A stretch of DNA of 64,000 nt from Deltaproteobacteria bacterium IMCC39146 (lineage in GTDB: Bacteria > Desulfobacterota > Desulfuromonadia > Desulfuromonadales > BM103): contig JARUHP010000013.1 in the NCBI GenBank assembly GCA_030005635.1, positions 1 through 64,000 of the forward strand, written 5' to 3'. Below, in pieces: positions 34,589-43,939 of this stretch (position 1 is its first letter; every line of letters begins with the position of its first letter). Made by a program: the position numbers and the translations under genes. A model generated the notes under the pieces. The model did not search any database and was not told the origin of the DNA. It saw nothing but the letters and a program-made list of their open reading frames with translations.

Positions 34589-35347
34589 ATGAATTTAGAT
34601 AATCTCAGTGTTGTTCTCGTCGAATCACGTGGGGAACGAAATATAGGCTCGGTGGCACGTGCCATGGCCAACTTTGGTGTTACTGATCTGCGCTTGGTGG
34701 CGCCGGTGGTTGATCATCTTGATGACGAAGCCCGCAAGATGGCTGTTAAGGCGACTCCTCTTCTGGAGCAGGCGACCGTTTACCCTGACCTTAAGTCGGC
34801 ACTTGACGACTGCCACTATGCCTACGCCACCACCCGGCGTTTTGGCAAGTACAGGGTTGATTTTCACCATCCGGATAGCGCCGCGAAAGAGCTGCTTCCT
34901 TTGCTTGATGGTGGCCGTGTTGCAATGGTCTTCGGCCGTGAAGACAAGGGCTTGAAGACCGAAGAGCTCGATCTCTGCCAGCGGCTGATTACGATTCCCA
35001 CTTGCGGAACGATCGCATCGATGAACCTGGCCCAGTCTGTCGTGATCTGTCTCTATGAGTTGGGCAAACATTATGGAGAAGCCTTAGGTAAGGTCCAGGG
35101 AGAGAGGAAACTTGCCAACATCGAGCAACTGGAAGTCCTCTTTGATCATATGCGTGAGACCTTGCTCAGAATCAAGTATCTGAATCCCCAGAACCCGGAG
35201 CATATCATGCGCTCTTACCGCCAGATGTTCGGACGTGCTGCTCTCGATGAGCGCGAAGTTCGGATTCTGCGCGGGCTTATGAGTGAAATAGACATTGTCG
35301 AAGATGAACGGCGAGAGTTGCTCGGGAGTGTCGATGATAACATTTAG
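34589..35347 (+). CDS. trmJ: tRNA 2'-O-methyltransferase TrmJ-like (SPOUT)
   Basis: A 252-residue SPOUT methyltransferase: 'VVLVESRGERNIGSVARAMANFG' at the N-terminus, 'YAYATTRRFGKYR', and the SAM-binding knot 'VAMVFGREDKGLKTEELDLC' with 'PTCGTIASMNLAQSVVICLYE'. These are the TrmH-family/TrmJ motifs; TrmJ methylates the ribose of nucleotide 32 in the tRNA anticodon loop. A C-terminal helical extension of about 80 residues supports TrmJ over TrmL. It overlaps the next gene by 14 bases. Confidence 0.88.
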   Translation: MNLDNLSVVLVESRGERNIGSVARAMANFGVTDLRLVAPVVDHLDDEARKMAVKATPLLEQATVYPDLKSALDDCHYAYATTRRFGKYRVDFHHPDSAAKELLPLLDGGRVAMVFGREDKGLKTEELDLCQRLITIPTCGTIASMNLAQSVVICLYELGKHYGEALGKVQGERKLANIEQLEVLFDHMRETLLRIKYLNPQNPEHIMRSYRQMFGRAALDEREVRILRGLMSEIDIVEDERRELLGSVDDNI

Positions 35348-35711
35348 AGAGGAAAGTCTGGATAATGGCCTGCAGATTCTCTTCGTTGATGAGAGCAATC
35401 GGTATTTTGGCGATTACCATCGCGTCTGTATTCAGATCACTCTCGTGTGCTCTCTTGACGAACTGCCTGTAGTCAATAAAGATGATGAGGCGTTCCGCGA
35501 CAGAGGTATCGCAAGTTTTGGCAAGGAATTGAAAATCGTTAAGCGTCTTGAGCGTATGGGAGTGCCTACCGCAGATGTTGAAAGGGTGCGTCAATCAATG
35601 ATTGAGGCTTTCATGGAAAACGCGTCTCCCTATCTTAATCGTCCTGAATATCCACGTTCTCTTGTTGATGCTGAGCTGAAAAAGCATCGGACTCATTCTT
35701 TCTATGGCTGA
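35334..35711 (+). CDS. Conserved hypothetical protein between trmJ and rlmD
   Basis: A 125-residue soluble protein, start ATG 35334 within the trmJ stop region and stop 8 bases into rlmD, so it is coupled to both. Sequence begins 'MITFREESLDNGLQILFVDES' and includes 'GDYHRVCIQITLVCSLDELP' and a helical 'KELKIVKRLERMGVPTADVERVRQSM'. I do not recognise a named family. The tight overlaps suggest a small partner of the RNA methyltransferases, an inference from context only. Confidence 0.75.
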   Translation: MITFREESLDNGLQILFVDESNRYFGDYHRVCIQITLVCSLDELPVVNKDDEAFRDRGIASFGKELKIVKRLERMGVPTADVERVRQSMIEAFMENASPYLNRPEYPRSLVDAELKKHRTHSFYG

Positions 35712-36996
35712 AATTATCAGGAACCTTGAAATAACTTCTCTTGTCCATGGCGGACGGGGGATTGGCCGTCATGAGGGCAAGGCTGTGTTTGTCTCGCTCG
35801 TGGCCCCTGGTGATCTGATTGATTGCCGGGTCGTGAAATCCAAAAAACGCTTTGCCGAAGCTGAGCTCACCGAAGTTCTTATTCCGTCTCCACTCAGGCG
35901 TGAGCCACCCTGTCCCTTTTTCGGTGCTTGCGGCGGCTGTCAGTGGCAGCACCTTCCATATTCTGAGCAGCTCCGCTGGAAGGGCCAGAACTTTTCCGAC
36001 CAGCTGGTTCGCAGCAAGATGGTCCAGGCGGATCGTATCAAGCCTATTGTGGCTGCGCCGGAAGAATGGCGTTACCGTAACCGGGTTCAGCTTAAAACAC
36101 ACTTTTCTGCCGATGGTCTTGCCCTCGGTTTTTACCGCCATGGTTCGCATAGCGTCGTTGATATCGATCATTGCCGTCTGGTCGCTCCACCCATACAGAA
36201 GGTTTTGTCTCTTTTGCGCGATAACTTGCAAGGGCTGGACAGCCTCGATTCTGTAGAACAGGTCGACCTCGCTTGCGGTGACGATGGCACAGTTCGTCTT
36301 CTCCTGCACGTCCACCCGGATGGCTATGAGTCTCTTCGTGGACAGTTGCAGAACTTTGCTGCACGTTGTTCTTTGAATGCCTGCATAAAGTCTGTAGGGC
36401 AGGGCTCGGTAGAGATCGTCCATGGTGAAGGTGAGTTGACGGTCAGCATAGATCAGCCTGCTCTTGCACTTCGTTATGGCCCTGGCGGGTTTGTTCAGGT
36501 CAACTCGAAACAGAATCGCGCTATGGTCAGCAATATGCTTGAGCTGCTCGATCTTAAAGGGAATGAGAAGGTCCTTGATCTCTTCTGCGGTATGGGCAAC
36601 TTCAGTTTGCCGCTTGCCCGCAAGGCAGGGCATGTGGCTGGTGTCGAAGATTATGCGCCTTCTATAGAGATGGCGAGATTTAACGCTGAAGCCAATCAGA
36701 TCAGGAACGTCGAGTTCTTTGCTGCTGACGCATCAGCTATTATAGATCGCTTCAAAGGTGAAAATCTCGATCTGGTTGTTCTCGACCCCCCACGCTCGGG
36801 TAACTATGAAGTTGTCAACCAGCTTTTGCAGCTTAAGCCGAAAAGCGTCTTGTATGTATCCTGCGATCCGGCGACCCTCGCTCGTGATCTGGTGCCGTTG
36901 GTCAGTGGCGGTTACGAGGTAATCTCCAGCCAGGCTTTCGATCTCTTTCCGCAAACCTGGCATATCGAGAGTATGACCTTGCTCAAGATGGGTTGA
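35704..36996 (+). CDS. 23S rRNA (uracil-5-)-methyltransferase RlmD-like
   Basis: A 430-residue RumA/TrmA-family enzyme. TRAM domain at the N-terminus (about 1-60), a 4Fe-4S cluster motif with Cys70, Cys76, Cys79 and Cys157 ('PPCPFFGACGGCQW', 'DIDHCRLV'), SAM motif 'KVLDLFCGMGNFSLPLA' (about 290) and catalytic 'YVSCDPATLARDL' near residue 390. It makes m5U in 23S rRNA; whether the target is U1939 (RlmD) or U747 (RlmC-like) cannot be decided by eye. Confidence 0.92.
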   Translation: MAEIIRNLEITSLVHGGRGIGRHEGKAVFVSLVAPGDLIDCRVVKSKKRFAEAELTEVLIPSPLRREPPCPFFGACGGCQWQHLPYSEQLRWKGQNFSDQLVRSKMVQADRIKPIVAAPEEWRYRNRVQLKTHFSADGLALGFYRHGSHSVVDIDHCRLVAPPIQKVLSLLRDNLQGLDSLDSVEQVDLACGDDGTVRLLLHVHPDGYESLRGQLQNFAARCSLNACIKSVGQGSVEIVHGEGELTVSIDQPALALRYGPGGFVQVNSKQNRAMVSNMLELLDLKGNEKVLDLFCGMGNFSLPLARKAGHVAGVEDYAPSIEMARFNAEANQIRNVEFFAADASAIIDRFKGENLDLVVLDPPRSGNYEVVNQLLQLKPKSVLYVSCDPATLARDLVPLVSGGYEVISSQAFDLFPQTWHIESMTLLKMG

Positions 36997-37096
36997 GTTG
37001 AGTTGCTCGAAAGCTGTGTTGGCAGCTAATGAATGACTTTTCCCTTGCATTGTCGGGGGAACTTTGATAGTAAACTCTCTACTAACTTTTCATACG

Positions 37097-37126
37097 AAAA
37101 GTGAGCTTCGCGGCTCGCTTTTTTTG
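37097..37126 (+). terminator. Terminator upstream of rimP
   Basis: Stem AAGTGAGC (37099-37106) with GCTCGCTT (37113-37120), one G-U pair, TTCGCG loop, followed by TTTTT. It separates the rlmD transcript from the rimP-nusA operon, or acts as a leader attenuator since it lies only 15 bases before rimP ATG. Confidence 0.75.
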
Positions 37127-37140
37127 TTTTGGTAATAGCG

Positions 37141-37626
37141 ATGCGACAAGAAAATCTGACACAAATTGAAACGCTGATCCTGCCGATTCTTGATGACCTC
37201 GGTTATGAGCTGGTTGATCTTCAGTTACAACAAGATGGCAAGCAGATGGCTTTGCGGATCTTTGTTGACAAACCTGCTGGTATCACCCTCGATGACTGTG
37301 TCGAAGTGAGTCGTGAGGTTAGTGCTATCCTTGAAGTCGAAGACCCGATACGATCCGCTTATCGCCTTGAGGTGTCTTCCCCTGGTCTGGATCGGCCTTT
37401 GAAAAAAGGCACCGATTTTGAACGCTTCGTCGGTAAGAAAGCCAGACTGAAGAGCAAACATCTGATTGATCCGGACCAACGGGGCACAACTCGTAAGACT
37501 TTCGTCGGTACCTTGCTAGGCTTTGAGGATGGCAATGTTCGACTCGAACAGACTGACAATCAAGGCGGCGTGATTGCGATTTTGCTGGCCGATCTTGATA
37601 AGGCAAATCTCGAAGAAGAGTTTTAG
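37141..37626 (+). CDS. rimP: Ribosome maturation factor RimP
   Basis: A 161-residue protein: 'ETLILPILDDLGYELVDLQL', 'LRIFVDKPAGITLDDCVEVSREVSAIL' and 'YRLEVSSPGLDRPLKKGTDFERFVG' are definitive RimP motifs. It assists 30S subunit maturation. I start at ATG 37141; a TTG 12 bases upstream is in frame. The gene lies directly behind a terminator-like hairpin and begins the nusA-infB operon. Confidence 0.95.
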   Translation: MRQENLTQIETLILPILDDLGYELVDLQLQQDGKQMALRIFVDKPAGITLDDCVEVSREVSAILEVEDPIRSAYRLEVSSPGLDRPLKKGTDFERFVGKKARLKSKHLIDPDQRGTTRKTFVGTLLGFEDGNVRLEQTDNQGGVIAILLADLDKANLEEEF

Positions 37627-37698
37627 TAGAACGTATTACAAATACAGACTTCAACAGCAGCCACCATCGCGAAAGAGTGGGGTATGCAGGGGGAAGGG

Positions 37699-38979
37699 AT
37701 GAATATCAACCTTAATCACATTATCGACCAGGTGGTCAAAGACAAAGGCATCGATCGTGGTGTACTGGTCGAGGCTCTTGAGGCTGCTGTACTTTCTGCT
37801 GCTAACAAGAAGTATCGCAATACCCGCGATCTCGAAGCGCACTTTAACGATGAAATCGGTGAAGTCGAAGTCTTCGAGTTTGTCACTGTCGTTGAAGAAG
37901 TGGAAAACTCTTACCAGGAAATTGATCTTGTTGAGGCGCAGGAAATTGACCCTGGTGTAGAAGTTGGTGATTCCCTCGGTATGAAGATGGATGCCAGCAG
38001 CTTCAGTCGTATTGCTGCACAGACTGCCAAGCAGGTTATTATTCAGAAGGTTCGTGAAGCCGAGCGTGAAGGCGTCTTCAATGAATTCAAGGATCGTCTC
38101 GGCGAGTTGGTCAACGGTATCGTGCGTCGTTACGAGCGTGGTGACTTGATTATTGATCTTGGTCGTACCGAGGCCTTGCTGCCTCATCGTGAGCAGGTTC
38201 CTCGTGAGAATTATCGCCAGGGCGACCGTGTTCGTGCTTACATCTCTGATGTCCGCATGGCAACCAAGGGCCCGCAAATTATTCTTTCACGGACACATCC
38301 AGGCCTTTTGATTGAGCTTTTCAAAATGGAAGTTCCGGAAGTCTCGGAAGGTATCGTTGAGATCAAAGCTGTCTCCCGAGAGCCCGGTAGTCGCGCCAAG
38401 ATCGCTGTATTTTCCAATGACCCGGACGTTGACCCGATCGGTGCCTGTGTTGGTATGCGTGGCGCCCGTGTTCAGAATGTGGTCTCCGAGTTACGTGGTG
38501 AAAAAATTGATATCATCAACTGGACGCCTGATATCGCTCGCTTCGCCTGCTCAGCGCTCTCGCCGGCTGAAGTGACCCGTGTTTACGTTGACAACGAAGA
38601 AGAGTCGCTAGAGATGATTGTTCCTGATGATCAGCTCTCTCTGGCCATCGGCAAGAAAGGCCAGAATGTTCGTCTTGCTGCCAAATTGACCGGCTGGAAG
38701 ATTGATATTATGAGCGAAACCCGTGCGGCCGAAGCCGAGCTCGATGAGCTTACTGGCGGTGGCAGCAAGGATGACGATGCAGAGGAAACAGAGTCTGCTG
38801 ATCTTCTCAGTGCCATGACCGCCAAGGACGCTATTGCGTTTATTAAAACGGCAGAGTCAGAAGAGCAGTTGACCACCATGGCTGAAGGTGAAACAAGAGT
38901 CACTGTTACACGTGCTCTTGAGGCCAGAGCTGAAGAGCTGGTCGCTGATGATAACGCTGCTGACGAGAACGCGGAGTAA
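37699..38979 (+). CDS. nusA: Transcription termination/antitermination protein NusA
   Basis: A 426-residue NusA: N-terminal RNA-polymerase-binding domain ('NLNHIIDQVVKDKGIDRGVLVEALEAA'), S1 domain ('GIVRRYERGDLIIDLGRTEALLP'), KH1 ('REPGSRAKIAVFSNDPDVDPIGACVG') and KH2 ('QLSLAIGKKGQNVRLAAKLTGW'). A C-terminal acidic stretch ends in a single AR-like helical region. The start ATG 37699 has GGGGGAAGGG upstream; ATG 37684 is also in frame but less like the family. Confidence 0.96.
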   Translation: MNINLNHIIDQVVKDKGIDRGVLVEALEAAVLSAANKKYRNTRDLEAHFNDEIGEVEVFEFVTVVEEVENSYQEIDLVEAQEIDPGVEVGDSLGMKMDASSFSRIAAQTAKQVIIQKVREAEREGVFNEFKDRLGELVNGIVRRYERGDLIIDLGRTEALLPHREQVPRENYRQGDRVRAYISDVRMATKGPQIILSRTHPGLLIELFKMEVPEVSEGIVEIKAVSREPGSRAKIAVFSNDPDVDPIGACVGMRGARVQNVVSELRGEKIDIINWTPDIARFACSALSPAEVTRVYVDNEEESLEMIVPDDQLSLAIGKKGQNVRLAAKLTGWKIDIMSETRAAEAELDELTGGGSKDDDAEETESADLLSAMTAKDAIAFIKTAESEEQLTTMAEGETRVTVTRALEARAEELVADDNAADENAE

Positions 38980-38981
38980 GC

Positions 38982-39578
38982 GTGACACAAGGGCGACGGC
39001 AACCGCAGCGAACATGTATGGGCTGCCGCCAGGTTAAGGACCAGGTGGAGCTGATACGCTTTGTTTGCTCGCCTGAGGGTGAGGTGCTGGCTGACTTGAA
39101 AGGTCGCTTGCCGGGCCGCGGCGCTTACCTCTGCAACAGTCGAAGCTGTATTGAGACGGCTGTCAAAAGAAAACAGTTTGACAGGGCTTTTAAGCAGAAT
39201 TGTCAGCCTGTTGCAGAAGCTAGCCTCATTGAAGCCGTCGGGCAGGAACTCCTTGCCCATCTAGCCAGCCTCTTGGGCATGGCGCGTAAATCGGCGAACT
39301 TTGTAGCTGGCAGTAACGCCGTGCTCGATGCCTTGGGCCGCAGGAAACAATTGGCTGTTGTTATTCTAGCCAAGGACATCTCGCAACAAATTGGTGAGAA
39401 GGTCAGGCGCAAAGCTGAGCACCAAGATATAGTAACGACGAAATTATTCGACAAAGTAGAGCTTGGCCGCATACTCGGGCGTGCGGAAAGAAGTGTCGTG
39501 GGTTTGCCCGATGGAAAGTTAGCGGAAGCATTTCTTAATGATCTGTACCGTTATCAGGATATCTCAGGGGAAAGTTGA
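38982..39578 (+). CDS. Fused YlxR (RnpM)/L7Ae-like RNA-binding protein
   Basis: A 198-residue fusion. Residues 1-90 form a YlxR/DUF448 domain ('[23 protein letters not shown]', '[18 protein letters not shown]'); residues about 95-190 form an L7Ae/YlxQ-like domain ('[21 protein letters not shown]'). In Bacillus these are two adjacent genes between nusA and infB; here they are one frame. YlxR has been linked to RNase P as RnpM. GTG 38982 follows the nusA stop by 2 bases and its own stop shares a base with infB ATG. Confidence 0.88.
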   Translation: MTQGRRQPQRTCMGCRQVKDQVELIRFVCSPEGEVLADLKGRLPGRGAYLCNSRSCIETAVKRKQFDRAFKQNCQPVAEASLIEAVGQELLAHLASLLGMARKSANFVAGSNAVLDALGRRKQLAVVILAKDISQQIGEKVRRKAEHQDIVTTKLFDKVELGRILGRAERSVVGLPDGKLAEAFLNDLYRYQDISGES

Positions 39579-42283
39579 TGGCTAAAATTCGTGTTTATGA
39601 ATTGGCGACTAAATTGGGTCTGGACAACAAAGAGATTGTTGACAAGCTCAATCAGGCCGGTATTGAGGTCAAGAACCATATGAGTGCACTGGAAGAAGAG
39701 GTGGCACTCAAGTTCGAGTCGTCTCAATCGAACCAGGCTGACGCAGCACCGCTAGACGAGACTGTTGAGGTCAAAGTCAAGGAAGAGCGTATCGGTTCGG
39801 GGCTGATCCGTCGCCGTCGCAAGACTGTCGTCAAAGAAGAGCCGGTCGCTGAAGAGCCTGTCGCCGCAGCTGAAGAGTCTGCTCCTGTTGTCGCGTCTGA
39901 GCCTGAGGCTGAAGAATCAGCTCCCTCTACTGAGGAAGCGATCGAGCAAAAGACTGATGCTCCTGTTGAAATGGCCGAAGATGTCGAAGAGCCTGCAGCA
40001 GTTGTTGAGGCCGCTGAGGTTGCTGAAGAGACTCCCCCTGCAACGGAAGCTGTCGCAACTGAAGCTAAAGCTGAAGTGAAACCTGAGAAGGAAGCTGCCG
40101 CAAAGAAGAAGCCCAAGAAAGATACGAGCTCCACGGCCAAGATCTTAGGCCGCGTTGAGCTGCCGAAGCCCGCAGAAAGACCTCGCCGTCAACCTGCTGG
40201 TGGCGATAAATCGAAGAGACCTGCTCCGGGTTCTCGCCCGGATCGGCCGGCTCGCCCTGCTCGCCCGGCGGCGCCAAGAGCTGCTGGCGCTCCAGGAGCT
40301 CCGATGGTGCCAGAGGTCCCTTCAGAAAAAGAGGGCCGTTCGAAAAAGAAGAAGAAGGGTGGGGGCCGTGAGGCTGCTGGCGCCCGTCCAGAAGCCGGTG
40401 GTCCACGTCGCAAGAGTAAAAGAGAGGTTTACGAGCCCGATCGCAACGAGCGATATCGTAAGGGCCGTAAGGCGAACCGACCTGCCAAAAAGACCGAAAT
40501 CACGCAGTCGAAAGCGATCAAGCGTAAAATCAGGATTACCGATGTTATTACCATCGGTGAACTGGCCAAGCGTATGGGCGTCAAAGCCAACGACCTGATC
40601 AAGGAGTTGATGCGTCAGGGTCAGATGGTGACCATTAACCATCCTCTCGATTTCGAGTCCGCTGCTATTCTGGCGGCTGAGTTCGGTTACGAAGTTGAAA
40701 ACGTCGCTTTCGATGAAGATACCATCCTCTCGATTTCTAACCTCGATGAAAAGGTCGATGATGATGAGAACCAGGAGCCTCGTCCTCCGGTTATCACCAT
40801 TATGGGTCACGTAGACCACGGAAAAACAAGCCTGCTCGATGCCATTCGCGAAGCGAAGGTTACCGAAGGTGAGGCCGGCGGTATTACCCAGCATATCGGC
40901 GCCTATGATGTCGATCTTGATGGTCGCCAGATGACCTTCCTTGATACCCCTGGCCACGAAGCCTTTACTGCGATGCGTGCCCGTGGTGCCGAGGTCACTG
41001 ATATTGTGGTTCTGGTTGTTGCTGCTGATGATGGTGCCATGCCGCAGACCAGGGAGGCGATCAACCACTCCAAGGCTGCCGGAGTGCCGATCATTGTTGC
41101 TGTTAATAAAATTGACAAAGCGGGTGCCAATCCAGACAAGGTTATGCAGGAACTTTCCGAACTCGAACTTCTTCCCGAAGATTGGGGTGGAGAGACGATC
41201 TACGTTAATGTCTCTGCCAAGGAACACACCAACATCGACAAACTGTTGGAGATGATTCTGCTGCAGGCCGAAGTTCTTGAATTGAAGGCCAATCCAAACA
41301 AACGTGCCCAGGGCGCTGTCGTTGAGGCCCGCCTTGATAAAGGCCGCGGACCCGTAACTACGGTTCTGGTTCAAAAGGGAACTTTGAAGGTTGGCGACCC
41401 AATCGTTGCCGGTCTGCATTATGGTCGCGTAAGGTCAATGACCAACGATCGTGGCCAGGCTGTTGATTCTGCTGGCCCATCGTTCCCTGTTGAAGTGACA
41501 GGTCTGACAGGTGTGCCGGAAGCTGGTGAATCCTTCCACGCCGTAGAGGACGAAAAGACGGCGAAAGACGTTGCTCAGCATCGTCAGCACAAAATCCGTG
41601 AGGCTGAGCTTGCCAGAAGCAGCAAGGTTTCACTGGAAGAGCTCTATGCCCGGATTCAGGAAGGTGATGTCAAAGAGCTCAAGGTTATTGTCAAAGCCGA
41701 TGTCCAGGGCTCTGCCGAGGCCGTCTCCAGCACCTTGACAAAACTTTCAACCGATGCTTGCCGCTTGATTGTTATTCACTCTGGTGTCGGCGGTATCACG
41801 GAAACAGACATCAGTCTGGCTTCAGCTTCAGATGCGATCGTCCTTGGCTTTAATGTTCGCCCGGCTCCGAAAGCAAGTGGCCTGGCTGACCTTGAGGGTG
41901 TTGATATCCGTCTCTACAACATCATTTATGACGCGGTTAACGACATTAAAGACGCTATGGAAGGTCTGCTCGAACCGACCCTTAAGGAAATTGATCTCGG
42001 TCGTGCTGAGGTCCGCGAGGCTTTCAATGTTACCAAGGTTGGTACCGTTGCCGGTTGTTATGTCGTCTCCGGCAAGATCTTACGAAATGCTCACGCCCGA
42101 CTGTTGCGTGACGATATCGTTATCTGGACTGGCAAGCTGTCTTCTCTGCGACGCTTTAAAGATGATGTCAAGGAAGTCAATAACAACTACGAATGTGGTA
42201 TTGGCCTCGAGAATTACAATGACGTCAAGCCGGGTGATATCATCGAAGCTTACGAGATCAAATCGTTCAAAACAGCCCTCTAA
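39578..42283 (+). CDS. infB: Translation initiation factor IF-2
   Basis: A 901-residue IF-2. A short IF2_N domain ('[21 protein letters not shown]') is followed by a long Ala/Glu/Pro/Lys/Arg-rich linker (about 65-310), a second IF2_N ('[24 protein letters not shown]') and the GTPase: '[14 protein letters not shown]' (about 410), '[20 protein letters not shown]', '[10 protein letters not shown]', then domains III and IV. It brings initiator tRNA to the ribosome. ATG 39578 overlaps the upstream stop (TGATG). Confidence 0.97.
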   Translation: MAKIRVYELATKLGLDNKEIVDKLNQAGIEVKNHMSALEEEVALKFESSQSNQADAAPLDETVEVKVKEERIGSGLIRRRRKTVVKEEPVAEEPVAAAEESAPVVASEPEAEESAPSTEEAIEQKTDAPVEMAEDVEEPAAVVEAAEVAEETPPATEAVATEAKAEVKPEKEAAAKKKPKKDTSSTAKILGRVELPKPAERPRRQPAGGDKSKRPAPGSRPDRPARPARPAAPRAAGAPGAPMVPEVPSEKEGRSKKKKKGGGREAAGARPEAGGPRRKSKREVYEPDRNERYRKGRKANRPAKKTEITQSKAIKRKIRITDVITIGELAKRMGVKANDLIKELMRQGQMVTINHPLDFESAAILAAEFGYEVENVAFDEDTILSISNLDEKVDDDENQEPRPPVITIMGHVDHGKTSLLDAIREAKVTEGEAGGITQHIGAYDVDLDGRQMTFLDTPGHEAFTAMRARGAEVTDIVVLVVAADDGAMPQTREAINHSKAAGVPIIVAVNKIDKAGANPDKVMQELSELELLPEDWGGETIYVNVSAKEHTNIDKLLEMILLQAEVLELKANPNKRAQGAVVEARLDKGRGPVTTVLVQKGTLKVGDPIVAGLHYGRVRSMTNDRGQAVDSAGPSFPVEVTGLTGVPEAGESFHAVEDEKTAKDVAQHRQHKIREAELARSSKVSLEELYARIQEGDVKELKVIVKADVQGSAEAVSSTLTKLSTDACRLIVIHSGVGGITETDISLASASDAIVLGFNVRPAPKASGLADLEGVDIRLYNIIYDAVNDIKDAMEGLLEPTLKEIDLGRAEVREAFNVTKVGTVAGCYVVSGKILRNAHARLLRDDIVIWTGKLSSLRRFKDDVKEVNNNYECGIGLENYNDVKPGDIIEAYEIKSFKTAL

Positions 42284-42321
42284 GAGGTCGTTGGCCTTCT
42301 GTCTGGGCCATGTGAGTTCAT

Positions 42322-42609
42322 ATGGTGATCGGTGTTCTGCAGTTGGATCTGCGTCTGCATGGGCCGCAGAGTCTTAAACAGAAGCGTAGTGTGATCCAGA
42401 AAGTGCTGGCTCGTTGCCGTAATCGCTTTCCGGCAAGTTGCGCAGAAGTAGGGCATCAGGACTTGTGGCAAAGGACTTTGTTAGGTTTTGCGGTCATTAG
42501 TTCCTCGGAGCAGGTTGTCGCACCGATCTTAACGCGTATAGAAGATGAAGTTCTGGCATCGGGTGAGCTGGACTTGGTCAACGCTGACACAGAAATCATC
42601 CACTATTGA
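42322..42609 (+). CDS. DUF503 protein (YlxP-like)
   Basis: A 95-residue protein: 'VIGVLQLDLRLHGPQSLKQKRSVIQKVLARCRNRF' and 'AEVGHQDLWQRTLLGFAVISS' are the DUF503 motifs. The family sits between infB and rbfA in many bacteria and is presumed to act in ribosome assembly or translation. It begins at ATG 42322, 38 bases after infB. Confidence 0.92.
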   Translation: MVIGVLQLDLRLHGPQSLKQKRSVIQKVLARCRNRFPASCAEVGHQDLWQRTLLGFAVISSSEQVVAPILTRIEDEVLASGELDLVNADTEIIHY

Positions 42610-42627
42610 TAAACGTAAGGTAAAAAC

Positions 42628-42987
42628 GTGTCATCACAACGTGCACAACGGGTGGCAGAAACCATCCATAAAGAAATATCAAGCATGCTGATCAAGGGTC
42701 TCAAGGACCCTCGCATCGGTTTCGTAACGATTACGTCGGTAGATGTAACCTCTGATCTACGTCAGGCCCGAGTTTACTACACCCTGATGGGTAGCCAGGA
42801 TGGTCGCGCTGAAACCCATGCTGGTCTCGATAGTTGTTCTTCATATATCCGCCAGCAACTTGGCCGCGTGTTGCGCCTGCGTTTCGTCCCTGAAATCCAC
42901 TTCGAATATGATGCCTCTTTTGATTACGGCCAGAAAATCGAAAAACTTTTAAGTGAAATCAAGACAGACGAACCACAAGATGATTGA
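42628..42987 (+). CDS. rbfA: Ribosome-binding factor A
   Basis: A 119-residue KH-like protein with 'QRAQRVAETIHKEISSMLIKGLKDPRIGFVTITSVDVTSDLRQARVYYT', the RbfA signature (quoted in parts, residues 5-53). It helps late maturation of the 30S subunit. GTG start at 42628 with a GTAAGG site; 3' end overlaps the DHH gene by 8 bases. Confidence 0.95.
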   Translation: MSSQRAQRVAETIHKEISSMLIKGLKDPRIGFVTITSVDVTSDLRQARVYYTLMGSQDGRAETHAGLDSCSSYIRQQLGRVLRLRFVPEIHFEYDASFDYGQKIEKLLSEIKTDEPQDD

Positions 42988-43939
42988 ACAGCTTCTGCAA
43001 CTCATTGAACGTAACCAGACTTTTTTTGTCGCCGCCCATGAAGGCCCGGATGGCGATGCGATCGGTTCAACTCTGGCTCTTACCAATGCTTTACGAGAAA
43101 TGGGCAAGGATGTTGTTGCCTATAATCGTGATCGTGCACCCCTTGAATATGAGTTCCTGCCAGGTTACGAAACCGTCGTAAATCAGATTGACGACTCACA
43201 GATATTCGATGTCGGCTTTGTTCTTGATTCCGGTGATCTGGAGCGAGCCGGAGGCTGGATTCGCGAACGTTGTCAAAAACTGGTTAATATCGATCATCAT
43301 CCCTATTCGGAAAACTTTGGCGATATCTATTACGTCGATACGCAAGCCTGCGCGACCGGTGTGTTAATCTATCGTCTTCTGCAAGCCGCCGGGCATCCGA
43401 TTTCGAAAGATGTCGCGACCTGTATTTATACGACGATTCTCTCCGATTCAGGCTCGTTCCGTTACTCCAATGCCAATCCTGAAGCTTTTCAGGTGGCTGG
43501 CGAAATGGTCGGTCTCGGTGTAGATCCATGGTCGATTGCCTCCGGTCTTTACGAAAGCCAGGAATTTGTGCGTTTGCGCTTGCTTGCTCTCGCTCTGCCG
43601 ACGCTGCGTGTCTCTGATTGCGGCCTCTACGCGTCGATTGCCGTCGCTCTAGAGATGTATGATCAGGCTGACGCAAACGCAGAAGCAACCGATCGCTTTA
43701 TCAACTATCCTCGCTCAATCAGAGGCGTTGAAGTCGCCATCTTCTTCCGGCAAACCAATGCTCATAGCTTCAAGGTCGGTTTCCGCTCGAAGGGGAACGT
43801 CGACGTTGGTGCCTTGGCGAGAGCCATGAACGGCGGCGGTCACCATAATGCTGCCGGTGCAAACGTCGACGGTACTCTCGAGAGTGTCCAGGGTTGGGTT
43901 TTTGATCGTGTCTCCGAGTTGCTAGCCGATTTGCCATGA
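42980..43939 (+). CDS. DHH-family phosphoesterase (NrnA-like oligoribonuclease/pAp phosphatase)
   Basis: A 319-residue DHH/DHHA1 protein: 'AAHEGPDGDAIGSTLAL' (motif I), 'VDIGFVLDSGD'-like motif II ('FDVGFVLDSGDLERAG'), DHH box 'VNIDHHPYSENFGD' and C-terminal 'GNVDVGALARAMNGGGHHNAAGA'. NrnA-type enzymes degrade nano-RNAs and dephosphorylate pAp; its position between rbfA and truB is standard. ATG 42980 overlaps the rbfA stop; 3' end overlaps truB by 4 bases. Confidence 0.92.
   Translation: MIEQLLQLIERNQTFFVAAHEGPDGDAIGSTLALTNALREMGKDVVAYNRDRAPLEYEFLPGYETVVNQIDDSQIFDVGFVLDSGDLERAGGWIRERCQKLVNIDHHPYSENFGDIYYVDTQACATGVLIYRLLQAAGHPISKDVATCIYTTILSDSGSFRYSNANPEAFQVAGEMVGLGVDPWSIASGLYESQEFVRLRLLALALPTLRVSDCGLYASIAVALEMYDQADANAEATDRFINYPRSIRGVEVAIFFRQTNAHSFKVGFRSKGNVDVGALARAMNGGGHHNAAGANVDGTLESVQGWVFDRVSELLADLP

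Noticed and set aside
35635-36633. 332-residue frame antisense to rlmD
   Set aside because: Shadow of the RlmD-like gene, whose Fe-S and SAM motifs are intact on the plus strand.
40322-41419. 365-residue frame antisense to infB
   Set aside because: It mirrors the IF-2 coding frame; IF-2 motifs are unmistakable on the other strand and the antisense product has no known motif.
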